A DNA stretch of 64,000 nt from JANXSS01 sp025356535 (GTDB taxonomy: Bacteria; Pseudomonadota; Gammaproteobacteria; Burkholderiales; Burkholderiaceae_D), in assembly GCA_043762325.1 (NCBI GenBank), contig JAYUMU010000175.1, forward strand, positions 50,557 through 114,556, read 5' to 3'. This document shows positions 27,157 to 36,600 of the stretch, piece by piece. The notes under the pieces were generated by a model that ran no database searches, was not told the origin of the DNA, and saw only the letters and a program-made list of their open reading frames with translations. Positions within the stretch are counted from its first letter, which is position 1, and every line of letters starts with the position of its first letter. Position numbers and translations under genes: made by a program.

Positions 27157-27585
27157 ATGTTCACGCCTTCCCAGCATGACGTGCGGCGCTTTTTCTGCGA
27201 GACCTTCCGCAAGCAGGAAGCGCGCGAAATTCTCACGCCGCTCGAAGCCATCGCCCGCGACTGGGTGCTGCAGCATCCGGAATATGCACGGGCGCTGGGC
27301 GACGTCGATGCCGCGCTGGCGACCGACTACAGCGTCGAGCAAGGTGCGGCAAATCCCTTCCTGCACCTGTCGATGCACCTGTCGATTGCGGAACAGGTAT
27401 CGATCGACCAGCCGCCCGGCATCCGTGCCGCGCACCAGGCGCTGGCGCACCGGCTTGGCTCGGAACATGATGCCCATCACCAGATCATGGAATGCCTGGG
27501 CGAAATGATCTGGCAATCGCAGCGCAGCGGCCTGCCACCGGACGGTGCGGCGTACATCGACTGCGTGTTGCGACGGCAGAAATAA
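27157..27585 (+). CDS. DUF1841 family protein
   Basis: A 142-residue cytoplasmic protein matching the DUF1841 family of proteobacteria. Recognisable features are FTPSQHDVRRFFCETFRK at the start, HPEYARAL, NPFLHLSMHLSIAEQ and the HDAHHQIMECLGEMIWQ segment near the C-terminus. The conserved His/Glu residues suggest metal binding, but function is unknown. It is the last gene of the rnfB-nth transcript and is followed at once by a bidirectional terminator. Confidence 0.85.
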   Translation: MFTPSQHDVRRFFCETFRKQEAREILTPLEAIARDWVLQHPEYARALGDVDAALATDYSVEQGAANPFLHLSMHLSIAEQVSIDQPPGIRAAHQALAHRLGSEHDAHHQIMECLGEMIWQSQRSGLPPDGAAYIDCVLRRQK

Positions 27586-27586
27586 A

Positions 27587-27618
27587 AACGCCGCTCAGCC
27601 AATTGCTGAACGGCGTTT
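27587..27618. terminator. Bidirectional rho-independent terminator
   Basis: AACGCCGCTCAGC (27587-27599) pairs with GCTGAACGGCGTT (27605-27617) with one mismatch and a 5-base loop. An A-run precedes and a T-run follows, so it can stop both the DUF1841 transcript and the convergent cytochrome transcript. Confidence 0.85.
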
Positions 27619-27655
27619 CCGGTGTGCTGCCGGGCCGCGCGAGACGACCCCGAAT

Positions 27656-28006
27656 TTACTTTTGCACGACCAGGCTGCCCGGCAGACCGTGCAGATAGGC
27701 GGCGATGTTGCGCACGTCGTCATGCGACAGGTTCTTTGCCTGGGCGCCCATGATCGCATTGCCGCGACCGTTTGCACCCTCGGCGCCGCGCTGGTAAGCC
27801 GTCAATGCATGTTCCAGGTAGTCCTGGTGCTGCCCGGCCAGCTTCGGATAGCTCGGGTCGATCGGGCTCTTGTAGTCGGCGCCATGGCAGGCGGCGCAAT
27901 TGTACTTCTGCGCAGCGGCTTTGCCGGCCTCGGCATTGCCGCCGGCAGATGCCTGCGAAGCCATGAGCGCGAATGCCAGGCCGGATGCGAATAGGATTGC
28001 CTTCAT
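27656..28006 (-). CDS. Small periplasmic cytochrome c
   Basis: A 116-residue monoheme cytochrome of the class I c553/c4-like type. It has a signal peptide ending ASA (about residue 21), heme motif CAACH (37-41) and axial Met region AIMGAQAKNLS (about 88-98). It carries electrons in the periplasm, probably to a terminal oxidase. It is paralogous in architecture to the next gene, which ends 10 bases upstream. ATG 28006 places the signal at the N-terminus. Confidence 0.9.
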   Translation of the reverse strand: MKAILFASGLAFALMASQASAGGNAEAGKAAAQKYNCAACHGADYKSPIDPSYPKLAGQHQDYLEHALTAYQRGAEGANGRGNAIMGAQAKNLSHDDVRNIAAYLHGLPGSLVVQK

Positions 28007-28016
28007 TGGGAGCCTT

Positions 28017-28340
28017 TTATTTCTGCTGCGAGTAGTAGGCCGCCAGATTGGCCATGTCCTGGTCCGACAGGCTGCCGGCAATGCCGCGCATCGACGGATG
28101 CTTGCGCTCGCCTTTCTGATAGGCCTTCAGCGCGTTTTCGATGTACTTGGCGGACTGGCCGCCGAGCATCGGTACCTGGTAGACCTCGGGAAAGCTGGCC
28201 TTGTAGCCGGGGATGCCATGGCAGCCGATGCACATGGCGACCTGCGCTGCCTTCGGATTGCCGACCAGGTCGGCGGCAACGGCTGCGCTGCTGCCGGCTG
28301 CAAGGCTCGACAGGGCTAGCAGTGTAATAAGTTTTTTCAT
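28017..28340 (-). CDS. Small periplasmic cytochrome c
   Basis: A 107-residue monoheme cytochrome c. It has a signal peptide ending AVAA (about residue 23), heme motif CIGCH (37-41), and a Met in HPSMRGIAGSLSDQD as the probable sixth ligand. It shares with its neighbour the layout GGQ(S/H)xYxExALxAYQxGE. The tandem pair resembles the two halves of a diheme cytochrome c4 expressed as separate proteins. The 175 bases upstream contain no obvious additional gene. Confidence 0.9.
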   Translation of the reverse strand: MKKLITLLALSSLAAGSSAAVAADLVGNPKAAQVAMCIGCHGIPGYKASFPEVYQVPMLGGQSAKYIENALKAYQKGERKHPSMRGIAGSLSDQDMANLAAYYSQQK

Positions 28341-28515
28341 GGTGGCTAACAAGAAATAAGGGCGAAAGCGGGAGCGCATCTGCAGGTGTCGTCCTGTCTG
28401 CCACGAGCGTCGGATCGGCGTGCGGGCATGCACTCAAAACCGGGCAATATTACAGCAAGAAACCGCGTCAGTCCATGCAGAAACAACATTGACCTGCCGC
28501 GTGCCGCCGCCGGTC

Positions 28516-30702
28516 TCAGCGGGCATCGGACTGCGGCGTGCCGTCCTCTTTCGGCCCGGACGGTTCGGCTGCAGGCGCTGCCGCGGCAGTGCTTTCGGAC
28601 ACCCGTGCGCCGGCCTGCCGCGACGGCGCAACCGGCGTGGCGGTCGCTGCTTTACGCTCCGGAAACAGGAACGCATGGGGCGAGGCGGTAAAGCGCCGCA
28701 GCATGGTACGAAACACCAGCCGCCGCACCCGTGCCGGCACATCGCGCGCGCGCAACGCCAGCAGGAGCGAACAACCGAAGGCGACACCGACATTCAACAG
28801 GCCGATGATGAAGATGCCGATTGCCGCCAGCCACAGTTCCGGCGTGGCGAAACTCTGCCAGCCGAGCGTGACAACGGCCGACGTTGCCGTGGCCGTCGAC
28901 AGCGTCACGTGCCGCACGTCGATCGGCAGGCCGAAGAATTGCGCCACCACCGGCGTCATGCCCAGGAAGACGCCCAGCGCGACATTGCCCACGACGCTGG
29001 CCAGGTTGTTCTCGATCCAGGCAGCGCAGCGGGCCGCCCGCGCCGCACCCATCGCATGCACCAGGCGCCGGTGATGCGTGAGGGCCTCGCGCAGGCGCCG
29101 CAGCGCAAACCAGTTGTCGGCAAACCCCGCCGCCAGGCTCGCCAGCCACAACAGCACGCCGGTGAAGGCGGCAAAAAGCGGCGTGACGCCGAGCACCGAC
29201 AGCGACTCCAGGCTGGCGTGCGCCTTGGCTGCGGTCACCAGCGGCGCACCGGTTGCAAACAGCACCGCCACAGCAATGATTGCCATGGTCGGTATCACGG
29301 CAAACAGGTTGCCGAACACGGCTGCGGCCTGCGAGCGCAGCAGCCAGGCGATCTCCAGCATCAGGGCGCGCAGGCCTTCGACGGTGTCCAGTGCGCCCAT
29401 CTTCGAGGCCAGCGCCGGCGCGGTCACCGCGGGCTGCTTGGTGGCCAGCACGCCGCCGAAGGCGTTCATGGTGATGAAGCTGACCGAGTAGTTCAGGGAA
29501 GCGAAGACGCCCTCGAAGAAACGGGCAAGGCCGGCGCCGGCGATCACGCCCTTCATCAGCGCGGTAAAGGCGGTGAAGAAGCCACCGATGCAGGCGGCCA
29601 GGAACATGGCCCGCCACTCGCTGCGGTCGCGGGCGATGTAATGCTCGCCGTGATCGCCATTGCGCTCGACCATCTTGCGCGCCAGGAGCGCGAAGCTGCG
29701 CTGCATCAGGCCGCGCACCGAGCGCCGTTCATGATGGGCCGTGATCAGGTCGACCAGCAGCGCCTGCGCCTGCGCCGCATTCTGGGCCGTATTTTGCGCC
29801 GCGCGCAGGTCGATCAGGCGCGACATGCGCGCCAGTTGCGCGCGCATGCGCTCCAGGTGATACACCAGCCCGACCGAGACGCCGTGCTCATCCAGGTGCG
29901 CATAGATCCGGTCGGTCTGCGCCTGGCACACGGCAATCAGCATGCGCACGCTGCGCAGCGCGCCGGCATCGCCGCCGCCGACCAGGTACTGTTCGAGTTC
30001 GCGCCGCAGCGACATGAACGGCATCGCCTGCAACGGCATGCGCGGCTCCAGGCGCTGACGGAATGCCGGACTGATGCCGGCGGCGACGATCATCGACACC
30101 AGGTAGACCAGCGCCTCGTCGATCTGCTGCAGGTAACCGAAGGCGATGGCCTCGTCGGCGCACAGGCGCCACAGGCGCGCCAGCGTGCGCTGGTCGAGCC
30201 CGAGCAGCCAGTCGGCATCGGCCGCATCGGGGAACATGGACGTAAACAGCGTCGACAGATCGTGCAGCGCCGGCGGCCGCGGAAACGCCAGGCGCACCAC
30301 CCGTTCCAGCAATTCGCTGAAAAAAGCCGGCTCGCGCGGCAGGCCGGTGCCGGCAAACAGTTCCGGCCCGACCGACTCGCGCAGGGTCTTGTGCAGCGTC
30401 GCCTGCACCACCCGGCGCACCTCGCGGTTCGCGTCGAGCCATTCGAGCAGGAAGCGGCTGCGCTGATGGCGCACCCGGCGCCAGGCGCCGTCGTCGAGCA
30501 GCGAGACGCGCGGCTCGTGGCGGATCCATTCGGCCACGTCGATCATCCAGTTGGCCCGCTCATGCCAGGACGCGAACGGATTGGCGCGGTGCATGAGCTG
30601 GTCGACCTGGGAAGCGTATTGCAGGTGGCGGTGACCGGCGCTGCCGGCGCCACGCCGGAAGCGCCGCCAGATGGCCCAGAATCTGAGATAAGTGGTTTTC
30701 AT
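28516..30702 (-). CDS. Gcr-family ("site-specific recombinase") membrane protein
   Basis: A 728-residue protein of the SpecificRecomb/Gcr family. The first 360 residues are helical and charged (ASWHERANWMIDVAEWIRHEP near residue 44). From about residue 370 there are roughly seven hydrophobic segments, with GKxPAVTAPALASKMG-like loops and LGVTPLFAAFTGVLLWLASL. No tyrosine- or serine-recombinase catalytic motif is visible, and a polytopic membrane protein is an unlikely recombinase, so the family name appears to be historical. The Ala/Pro-rich tail (last 45 residues) is low complexity. Function is unknown; family members originate from a Neisseria gonorrhoeae annotation. Confidence 0.8.
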   Translation of the reverse strand: MKTTYLRFWAIWRRFRRGAGSAGHRHLQYASQVDQLMHRANPFASWHERANWMIDVAEWIRHEPRVSLLDDGAWRRVRHQRSRFLLEWLDANREVRRVVQATLHKTLRESVGPELFAGTGLPREPAFFSELLERVVRLAFPRPPALHDLSTLFTSMFPDAADADWLLGLDQRTLARLWRLCADEAIAFGYLQQIDEALVYLVSMIVAAGISPAFRQRLEPRMPLQAMPFMSLRRELEQYLVGGGDAGALRSVRMLIAVCQAQTDRIYAHLDEHGVSVGLVYHLERMRAQLARMSRLIDLRAAQNTAQNAAQAQALLVDLITAHHERRSVRGLMQRSFALLARKMVERNGDHGEHYIARDRSEWRAMFLAACIGGFFTAFTALMKGVIAGAGLARFFEGVFASLNYSVSFITMNAFGGVLATKQPAVTAPALASKMGALDTVEGLRALMLEIAWLLRSQAAAVFGNLFAVIPTMAIIAVAVLFATGAPLVTAAKAHASLESLSVLGVTPLFAAFTGVLLWLASLAAGFADNWFALRRLREALTHHRRLVHAMGAARAARCAAWIENNLASVVGNVALGVFLGMTPVVAQFFGLPIDVRHVTLSTATATSAVVTLGWQSFATPELWLAAIGIFIIGLLNVGVAFGCSLLLALRARDVPARVRRLVFRTMLRRFTASPHAFLFPERKAATATPVAPSRQAGARVSESTAAAAPAAEPSGPKEDGTPQSDAR

Positions 30703-30838
30703 GTATGCGATGGAATTGTTTCGGCGACGCTTCGCGCGGCGGCAATGCCTGTCATCGAACCGTCATTGATCAGGGCCGGCGCTCGAAATTCTCGGGAAAC
30801 CGCCAAGCCGCTTCTCGCTTATACTCGATTTTATTTTC

Positions 30839-31708
30839 ATGGACATGACAGTCATGCATTCGACTACCCGCTTCGAAGGTTCCCAGAGTTACGTTGCAAC
30901 GGATGACTTGAAACTCGCGGTCAATGCCGCCCTGACCCTGCAGCGGCCATTGCTGATCAAGGGTGAGCCGGGCACCGGCAAGACCATGCTGGCGGAAGAA
31001 GTGGCTGCTGCGCTGAACATGCCGCTGATGCAGTGGCATATAAAATCGACCACCAAGGCGCAGCAGGGTCTGTATGAATATGATGCAGTATCGCGGCTGC
31101 GGGATTCCCAACTCGGCGACGAGCGGGTAAAGGACATCCACAACTACATCGTCAAGGGCGTATTGTGGCAGGCTTTCACCGCCAACGAGCAGGTAGTGCT
31201 GCTGATCGACGAGATCGACAAGGCCGACATCGAATTTCCGAACGACCTGCTGCGCGAACTCGACCGCATGGAATTCTATGTCTACGAGACGCGCGAGATG
31301 GTGGTTGCAAAACACCGGCCGCTGGTGATCATCACCTCCAACAACGAGAAGGAATTGCCGGACGCCTTCCTGCGCCGCTGCTTTTTCCACTACATTAAAT
31401 TTCCCGACAAGGACACGATGCAGGCAATCGTCGATGTCCATTATCCGACCCTGAAAAAGGATCTGCTGGCGCAGGCGCTGCAGACTTTTTACGAAGTGCG
31501 CGACGTGCCGGGCCTGAAGAAGAAGCCGTCGACCTCGGAGCTGCTCGACTGGCTCAAGCTGCTGCTGGCAGAAGACATTCCGCCCGAAGCGTTGCGCAGC
31601 AAGGACAGCAAGACGATCGTGCCACCCCTGCACGGCGCGCTACTGAAAAACGAACAGGACGTGCACCTGTTCGAGCGACTCGTGTTCATGTCGCGCACCA
31701 ACCGTTAA
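30839..31708 (+). CDS. MoxR-family AAA+ ATPase
   Basis: A 289-residue AAA+ protein. Walker A GEPGTGKT (residues 42-49), Walker B VLLIDEIDKAD (about 120-130), sensor 1 IITSNNEKELPDAFLRR with the arginine finger are all present. MoxR ATPases work as chaperones with a VWA-domain partner to activate enzymes; the CoxE-like partner lies two genes downstream. Start codons at 30839, 30845 and 30854 are all possible; 30839 is the longest. A TATACT hexamer at 30820-30825 could be a -10 box. Confidence 0.92.
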   Translation: MDMTVMHSTTRFEGSQSYVATDDLKLAVNAALTLQRPLLIKGEPGTGKTMLAEEVAAALNMPLMQWHIKSTTKAQQGLYEYDAVSRLRDSQLGDERVKDIHNYIVKGVLWQAFTANEQVVLLIDEIDKADIEFPNDLLRELDRMEFYVYETREMVVAKHRPLVIITSNNEKELPDAFLRRCFFHYIKFPDKDTMQAIVDVHYPTLKKDLLAQALQTFYEVRDVPGLKKKPSTSELLDWLKLLLAEDIPPEALRSKDSKTIVPPLHGALLKNEQDVHLFERLVFMSRTNR

Positions 31709-31732
31709 CCCTCCAGACGACCCCCGCGCCCG

Positions 31733-32323
31733 ATGGCATTGACCGAACCCCTGACCCTGCGCGGCGCACACGTGACGCTGGAGCCGCTGGCGCCCGACCA
31801 TGCGGCCGGCCTGGCCCTGGCGGCGGCCGATGGCGAACTCTGGAACCTCTGGTACACCACCGTACCCCGGCCCGAGGCAATGGCTGCCGAGATCGCCCGG
31901 CGCCTGCGCCTGCAGGAGCAAGGCAGCATGTGTCCCTTCGCGGTGCGCCGCAACGACAGTGGCGCGCTGTGCGGCATGACGACCTTCATGAACATCGATG
32001 CAACGCACCGCCACGTGGAAATCGGTTCGACCTGGCATGCGGCCAGTGCACAGCGCACCGGCATCAACACCGAATCGAAGCTGCTGCTGCTGACACACGC
32101 CTTCGACACGCTGGCCTGCATCGCGGTCGAATTTCGCACCAATGCAATGAACCTGCAGTCGCGCGCCGCCATTGCCCCGCTCGGCGCCAAGCAGGACGGC
32201 ATCCTGCGCAACCACCAGCGCACGGCCGACGGCGTCTTGCGCGACACGGTCGTGTTTTCCATCATCGAATCGGAATGGCCGACCGTGCGCCGGCATCTGC
32301 AATTCAAGCTCGCCCGCCCCTGA
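31733..32323 (+). CDS. GNAT acetyltransferase (RimJ/RimL type)
   Basis: A 196-residue acetyltransferase of the GCN5 superfamily, similar to RimJ/RimL-like enzymes. It begins LTLRGAHVTLEPLAPDHAAGL, has the core HRHVEIGSTWHAASAQRTGINTESKLLLLTHAF (about 89-121), with the acetyl-CoA loop, and VEFRTNAMNLQSRAAIAPLGAKQDG. The substrate cannot be told. It sits between the MoxR ATPase and the VWA gene with gaps of 24 and 7 bases, so the three are probably one transcript. Confidence 0.88.
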   Translation: MALTEPLTLRGAHVTLEPLAPDHAAGLALAAADGELWNLWYTTVPRPEAMAAEIARRLRLQEQGSMCPFAVRRNDSGALCGMTTFMNIDATHRHVEIGSTWHAASAQRTGINTESKLLLLTHAFDTLACIAVEFRTNAMNLQSRAAIAPLGAKQDGILRNHQRTADGVLRDTVVFSIIESEWPTVRRHLQFKLARP

Positions 32324-32330
32324 GAACATC

Positions 32331-33500
32331 ATGCTGATCGATTTTTTCTTTACCTTAAAAGACGCAAAGATTCCGGTCTCGATCAAGGAATTCCTGATCC
32401 TGCTCGAAGCGATGCAAAAGAACGTGATCGGGAACTCCGTCGACGAGTTCTATTTTTTGTCGCGCATCACTCTGGTGAAAGACGAGGCGCATTTCGACAA
32501 GTTCGACAAGGCTTTCGGCCTGTATTTCAAGGGCATCGACGCGGTCTTCGAAAAGAATGCCGACATACCGCTGGACTGGCTGATGAAACGCATGCAGCGC
32601 GAACTGACCGACGAGCAGAAACTGCAACTGGAAAAATTCGGCTACGACAAGCTGATGGATCGCCTCAAGCAATTGCTCGACGAGCAGAAGGGCCGCCATG
32701 AAGGCGGCAACAAGTGGATCGGCACCGGTGGCACTTCGCCCTTCGGCAATGGCGGCACCAATCCGGAGGGCATCCGCATCGGCGGCGAAGGCGGCAAGCG
32801 CACCGCGGTAAAAGTGTGGGAAGCGCGCGCCTACCGCGATTACGACGCCGAGCGCGAACTGGGCACCCGCAACATCAAGGTCGCCCTGCGCCGCCTGCGC
32901 AAGTTCGCCCGCGAAGGCGCCGACGAGGAACTGGCGCTCGACGACACCATTCGCGCTACCGCCAACAATGCCGGATACCTGGACATCCGCATGCAGCCCG
33001 AGCGCAGGAACAAGATCAAGGTGCTGATGCTGCTCGATGTTGGCGGCACCATGGACGACCACATCGCCCGCACCGAAGAACTGTTTTCCGCCTCGAAGAC
33101 AGAATTCAAGAACATGGAGTTCTTTTACTTCCATAACTGCGTCTACGATTATCTCTGGAAGAACAACCGGCGCCGCCATGCCGAGCGCTTTCCGACCTGG
33201 GACATCCTGCGCAAGTATCCGGCCGACACCAAGCTGATCTTCGTCGGCGACGCCACCATGAGCCCGTATGAAATCCTGCAGCCGGGCGGCTCGGTCGAGT
33301 ACGACAATCCCGAGGCGGGCGCGGCCTGGCTGCAGCGCTTTACCAGCGCCTTCCCGAAGTTCATCTGGTTGAATCCCGAGCCGGAGGGCTTGTGGCAGTA
33401 CCGGCAGTCGATCGCCGTGATCCAGCAGCTGATGAGCCACCGGATGTTCCCGGTGACGATCGAGGGCCTGGAGCGCGGCATGCGCTTGCTGAGCAAATAG
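32331..33500 (+). CDS. CoxE-like VWA-domain protein, MoxR partner
   Basis: A 389-residue protein with the CoxE-like VWA domain. The N-terminal 120 residues are helical; a Gly-rich stretch (about 125-156, GNKWIGTGGTSPFGNGG) follows; the VWA starts near residue 228 with VLMLLDVGGTMDDH, where the MIDAS is DxGGT in place of DxSxS, as usual for CoxE relatives. Later GDATMSPYE supplies a further metal-site residue. With MoxR it should form a chaperone/activator pair for a metalloenzyme encoded elsewhere. ATG 32331 is seven bases after the acetyltransferase gene. Confidence 0.88.
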   Translation: MLIDFFFTLKDAKIPVSIKEFLILLEAMQKNVIGNSVDEFYFLSRITLVKDEAHFDKFDKAFGLYFKGIDAVFEKNADIPLDWLMKRMQRELTDEQKLQLEKFGYDKLMDRLKQLLDEQKGRHEGGNKWIGTGGTSPFGNGGTNPEGIRIGGEGGKRTAVKVWEARAYRDYDAERELGTRNIKVALRRLRKFAREGADEELALDDTIRATANNAGYLDIRMQPERRNKIKVLMLLDVGGTMDDHIARTEELFSASKTEFKNMEFFYFHNCVYDYLWKNNRRRHAERFPTWDILRKYPADTKLIFVGDATMSPYEILQPGGSVEYDNPEAGAAWLQRFTSAFPKFIWLNPEPEGLWQYRQSIAVIQQLMSHRMFPVTIEGLERGMRLLSK

Positions 33501-33688
33501 CTCACGCACCGGCGGCCTGCCGTTCTTGCGGCGCCGCCATCGGTGGCCGGATGACGGCGTATGCTTTTGCCCACAGTCACCTTCTTGATTTTTCATTAGA
33601 ATGCACCACTTCTGCCGGAACCTCCCGCGCCGGCTTGCGGGTGGCATGCCCTGGCACCGCCTTTTACCGGAAATTCAGACCACCACGC

Positions 33689-35677
33689 ATGGCAACCAAA
33701 AAAGCACCACAGTCGGATTACAGCGAATCGTCCATCCGCGTCCTGAAGGGCCTGGAGCCCGTCAAGCAGCGTCCCGGCATGTACACCCGCACCGAAAATC
33801 CCCTGCACATCATCCAGGAAGTCATCGACAACGCCTCCGATGAAGCGCTGGGCGGGCATGCGAAGCAGATCATGGTCACGCAAAATGTCGACGGCAGCAT
33901 CAGCGTCGAGGATGACGGCCGCGGCATACCGGTGGGCATGCATCCGGAAGAAAAGGTGCCCACCGTCGAAATCGTCTTCACCCGCCTGCATGCCGGCGGC
34001 AAGTTCGACAAGGGTTCCGGCGGCGCCTATGCGTTCTCGGGCGGCCTGCACGGCGTCGGTGTCTCGGTCACCAATGCGCTGTCGACGCGGCTGGAAATCA
34101 CGGTCTGGCGCGAAGGCGGCATGCACCAGATGGCGTTCGCCGACGGCGACGTGATCGAAAAACTCAAGACCCGGCCGATCGGGCGCGAAGAGAAAAAGTC
34201 CGGCACGCGGGTCACCGCCTGGCCGAATCCGAAGTATTTCGATTCGCCCGTGATTGCGATTGCCGACCTGCAGCGCCTGTTGCGCTCCAAGGCCGTGCTG
34301 CTGCCCGGCGTGCGGGTGACGCTGACCATTGCGAAAACCGGCGAAGTCCAGACCTGGCAGTACGACCAGGGCTTGCGCGGCTACCTGGTCGAGTCGCTGG
34401 CGCAGAGTTCCGGCGCCCAGCCGGTCATTCCCCTGTTCGAGGGCGACCAGTATGCCGGCGCTGACGCCGAAGGCTTTGCCGAAGGCGAAGGCGCGGCCTG
34501 GGTGGTGGCCTGGACCGAGGATGGCAACGTGGTGCGCGAGTCGTACGTGAATCTGATACCGACTTCGGCCGGCGGCACCCACGAGTCCGGCCTGAGGGAA
34601 GGCCTGTTCGGCGCGGTCAAGAGCTTCGTCGAGATGCATGCGCTGCTGCCCAAGGGCGTGAAACTGCTGCCGGAAGACGTCTTTGCACGGGTGTCCTTCG
34701 TGCTGTCGGCAAAGGTGCTCGATCCGCAGTTCCAGGGCCAGATCAAGGAGCGCCTGAATTCACGCGATGCGGTGCGGCTGGTGTCGACCTTCTGCAAGCC
34801 GCCGCTGGAATTGTGGCTCAACGAACACGTCGAGTACGGCAAGAAGCTGGCGGAACTGGTGATCCGCCAGGCGCAGTCGCGCCTGCGCTCGCTGCAGAAG
34901 GTGGAAAAGAAGAAATCCTCCGGCGTGGCGGTCCTGCCGGGCAAGCTGACCGATTGCGAATCGAATGACGTCACCCGCAACGAACTGTTCCTGGTCGAAG
35001 GGGATTCGGCCGGCGGCTCGGCCAAGATGGGGCGCGACAAGGAATTCCAGGCGATTCTGCCCTTGCGCGGCAAGGTGCTGAACTCCTGGGAAACCGAGCG
35101 CGACCGGCTGTTTGCCAACAACGAGATCCACGACATGGCGGTGGCCATCGGCGTCGATCCGCATGGCGTCAATGACAGCCCCGACATGTCCGGCCTGCGC
35201 TATGGCCGCATCTGCATCCTCTCGGATGCGGACGTCGACGGCTCGCACATCCAGGTGCTGTTGCTGACCCTCTTCTTCAAGCATTTCCCGATGCTGATGG
35301 CAAAGGGCCACATCTGCGTGGCGCGCCCGCCGCTCTACCGGGTCGATGCACCGGCGCGCGGCAAGAAGCCGGCGCAGAAGATCTATGCGCTCGACGACGG
35401 CGAACTCGAAGCGATCCAGGACAAGCTGCGAAAAGACGGCGTAAAGGAAAACGGCTGGTCGATCTCGCGCTTCAAGGGCCTGGGCGAAATGAATGCCGAG
35501 CAGCTCTGGGAAACCACCATGAATCCGGATACCCGGCGCCTGTTGCCGATCACCCTGGGCGCATTCGACCAGGCCGCGTCCGAGTCGCGCTTCACCATGT
35601 TGATGGGCAAGGGCGAAGCGGCAGCCCGGCGCGCCTGGATCGAGGAACATGGCAACGAGGCGGAAGCGGATATCTGA
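33689..35677 (+). CDS. parE: DNA topoisomerase IV subunit B
   Basis: A 662-residue type IIA topoisomerase ATPase subunit. ATP-site motifs are EVIDNASDEALGG (about 41-53), EDDGRGIPVG and SGGLHGVGVS; the TOPRIM domain has LFLVEGDSAGGSAKMGRDKEFQAILPLRGKV near residue 435 and DADVDGSHI for Mg2+. With ParC it decatenates daughter chromosomes. ParE is preferred over GyrB because the C-terminal insertion of proteobacterial GyrB is absent and parC is close by. ATG 33689 gives MATKKAPQSDYSESSIRVL; the 188-base gap before it holds a TAGAAT box near 33596 but no clear -35. Confidence 0.95.
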   Translation: MATKKAPQSDYSESSIRVLKGLEPVKQRPGMYTRTENPLHIIQEVIDNASDEALGGHAKQIMVTQNVDGSISVEDDGRGIPVGMHPEEKVPTVEIVFTRLHAGGKFDKGSGGAYAFSGGLHGVGVSVTNALSTRLEITVWREGGMHQMAFADGDVIEKLKTRPIGREEKKSGTRVTAWPNPKYFDSPVIAIADLQRLLRSKAVLLPGVRVTLTIAKTGEVQTWQYDQGLRGYLVESLAQSSGAQPVIPLFEGDQYAGADAEGFAEGEGAAWVVAWTEDGNVVRESYVNLIPTSAGGTHESGLREGLFGAVKSFVEMHALLPKGVKLLPEDVFARVSFVLSAKVLDPQFQGQIKERLNSRDAVRLVSTFCKPPLELWLNEHVEYGKKLAELVIRQAQSRLRSLQKVEKKKSSGVAVLPGKLTDCESNDVTRNELFLVEGDSAGGSAKMGRDKEFQAILPLRGKVLNSWETERDRLFANNEIHDMAVAIGVDPHGVNDSPDMSGLRYGRICILSDADVDGSHIQVLLLTLFFKHFPMLMAKGHICVARPPLYRVDAPARGKKPAQKIYALDDGELEAIQDKLRKDGVKENGWSISRFKGLGEMNAEQLWETTMNPDTRRLLPITLGAFDQAASESRFTMLMGKGEAAARRAWIEEHGNEAEADI

Positions 35678-36558
35678 TGGCGTCATTGCCGCAGCCGCGC
35701 CTGCAGAGCCCGCAGAGTCTTCTTTTGCGACTGCGCGCGCGCATCTCGCGGCTGCGCGCACACGGCTTTGCCCTGCTGGCGCTCGTGCTGGCAATGCTGG
35801 CCGCGCCCGCCGCACGGGCCGATGTCTACGGCTACATCGACGCCGAGGGCATGGCGCATTTTTCACCGGTGAAGATCGACGAGCGCTACCAGATTTTCGT
35901 GCGCGGCGACCAGCAGTTCGATTCGGCGCAGTTTGCCAGCGCGCCGGCAGCGCCGGCGGCGGTTGTGGCAGGCCGGCATTCGCCGCTGTTTCTGTACCTG
36001 GTGCAGCATCCGAACCTGAAGAAATACGAAGCGCTGCTGAACCAGGCAGCGCTGGACTTCAGCCTGGAGCCGGCGCTGCTCAAAGCGATCATGGCAGCCG
36101 AATCGGGTTTCAATCCGACGGCGGTCTCGCCCAAGGGCGCGGTCGGCCTGATGCAGCTCATGCCGGCGACCGCCGAACGGTACGGCCTGGCAGCTGACGC
36201 GAAAAAGACCGTCGGCCAGAAACTGACCGATCCGAAGACCAACATCCGCCTGGCCGCGCGCTATCTGCGCGACCTGCGCCAGCTGTTTCCCGACAAGCCC
36301 GACCTGGTGATCGCTTCCTACAACGCCGGCGAAGGCGCCGTGCAACGCTATCGCAACACGATTCCGCCCTATCCGGAGACGCGCAACTACGTGCAGCTGG
36401 TCACGCAGTTCTACCAGCTCTACCGGCCGGCGCCACCTGCAACGGCGCCGATGGCGGCAGGGCCCGGTCGGCGGCGCGTGCAGATGACGATTCCGGGACG
36501 CGGCAACATGCCGGCGCCGGCCGAAAACCTGAGCGCCTCCCCATTGGTTTCACCGTAA
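35677..36558 (+). CDS. Lytic transglycosylase (SLT domain)
   Basis: A 293-residue exported murein hydrolase. After a basic N-terminus comes a signal segment (about 30-48, ending ARA), then a DUF4124-like stretch YGYIDAEGMAHFSP, and the SLT domain: AAESGFNPTAVSPKGAVGLMQLMPATA with catalytic Glu142, and VIASYNAGEGAVQRY. It cleaves peptidoglycan glycan strands with formation of anhydromuramic acid. The start overlaps the parE stop, and parC follows 42 bases later. This position between the topoisomerase IV genes recurs in betaproteobacteria. Confidence 0.92.
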   Translation: MASLPQPRLQSPQSLLLRLRARISRLRAHGFALLALVLAMLAAPAARADVYGYIDAEGMAHFSPVKIDERYQIFVRGDQQFDSAQFASAPAAPAAVVAGRHSPLFLYLVQHPNLKKYEALLNQAALDFSLEPALLKAIMAAESGFNPTAVSPKGAVGLMQLMPATAERYGLAADAKKTVGQKLTDPKTNIRLAARYLRDLRQLFPDKPDLVIASYNAGEGAVQRYRNTIPPYPETRNYVQLVTQFYQLYRPAPPATAPMAAGPGRRRVQMTIPGRGNMPAPAENLSASPLVSP

Positions 36559-36600
36559 TTTCGCCGTAGTTTCGATTCAACTGCCCACGACTGAAAACGA

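Noticed and set aside
28420..30906. 828-codon plus-strand open frame
   Set aside because: It lies opposite the Gcr-family gene, is rich in Arg/Gln/His, and shows no domain; it is a GC-driven shadow of the minus-strand gene.
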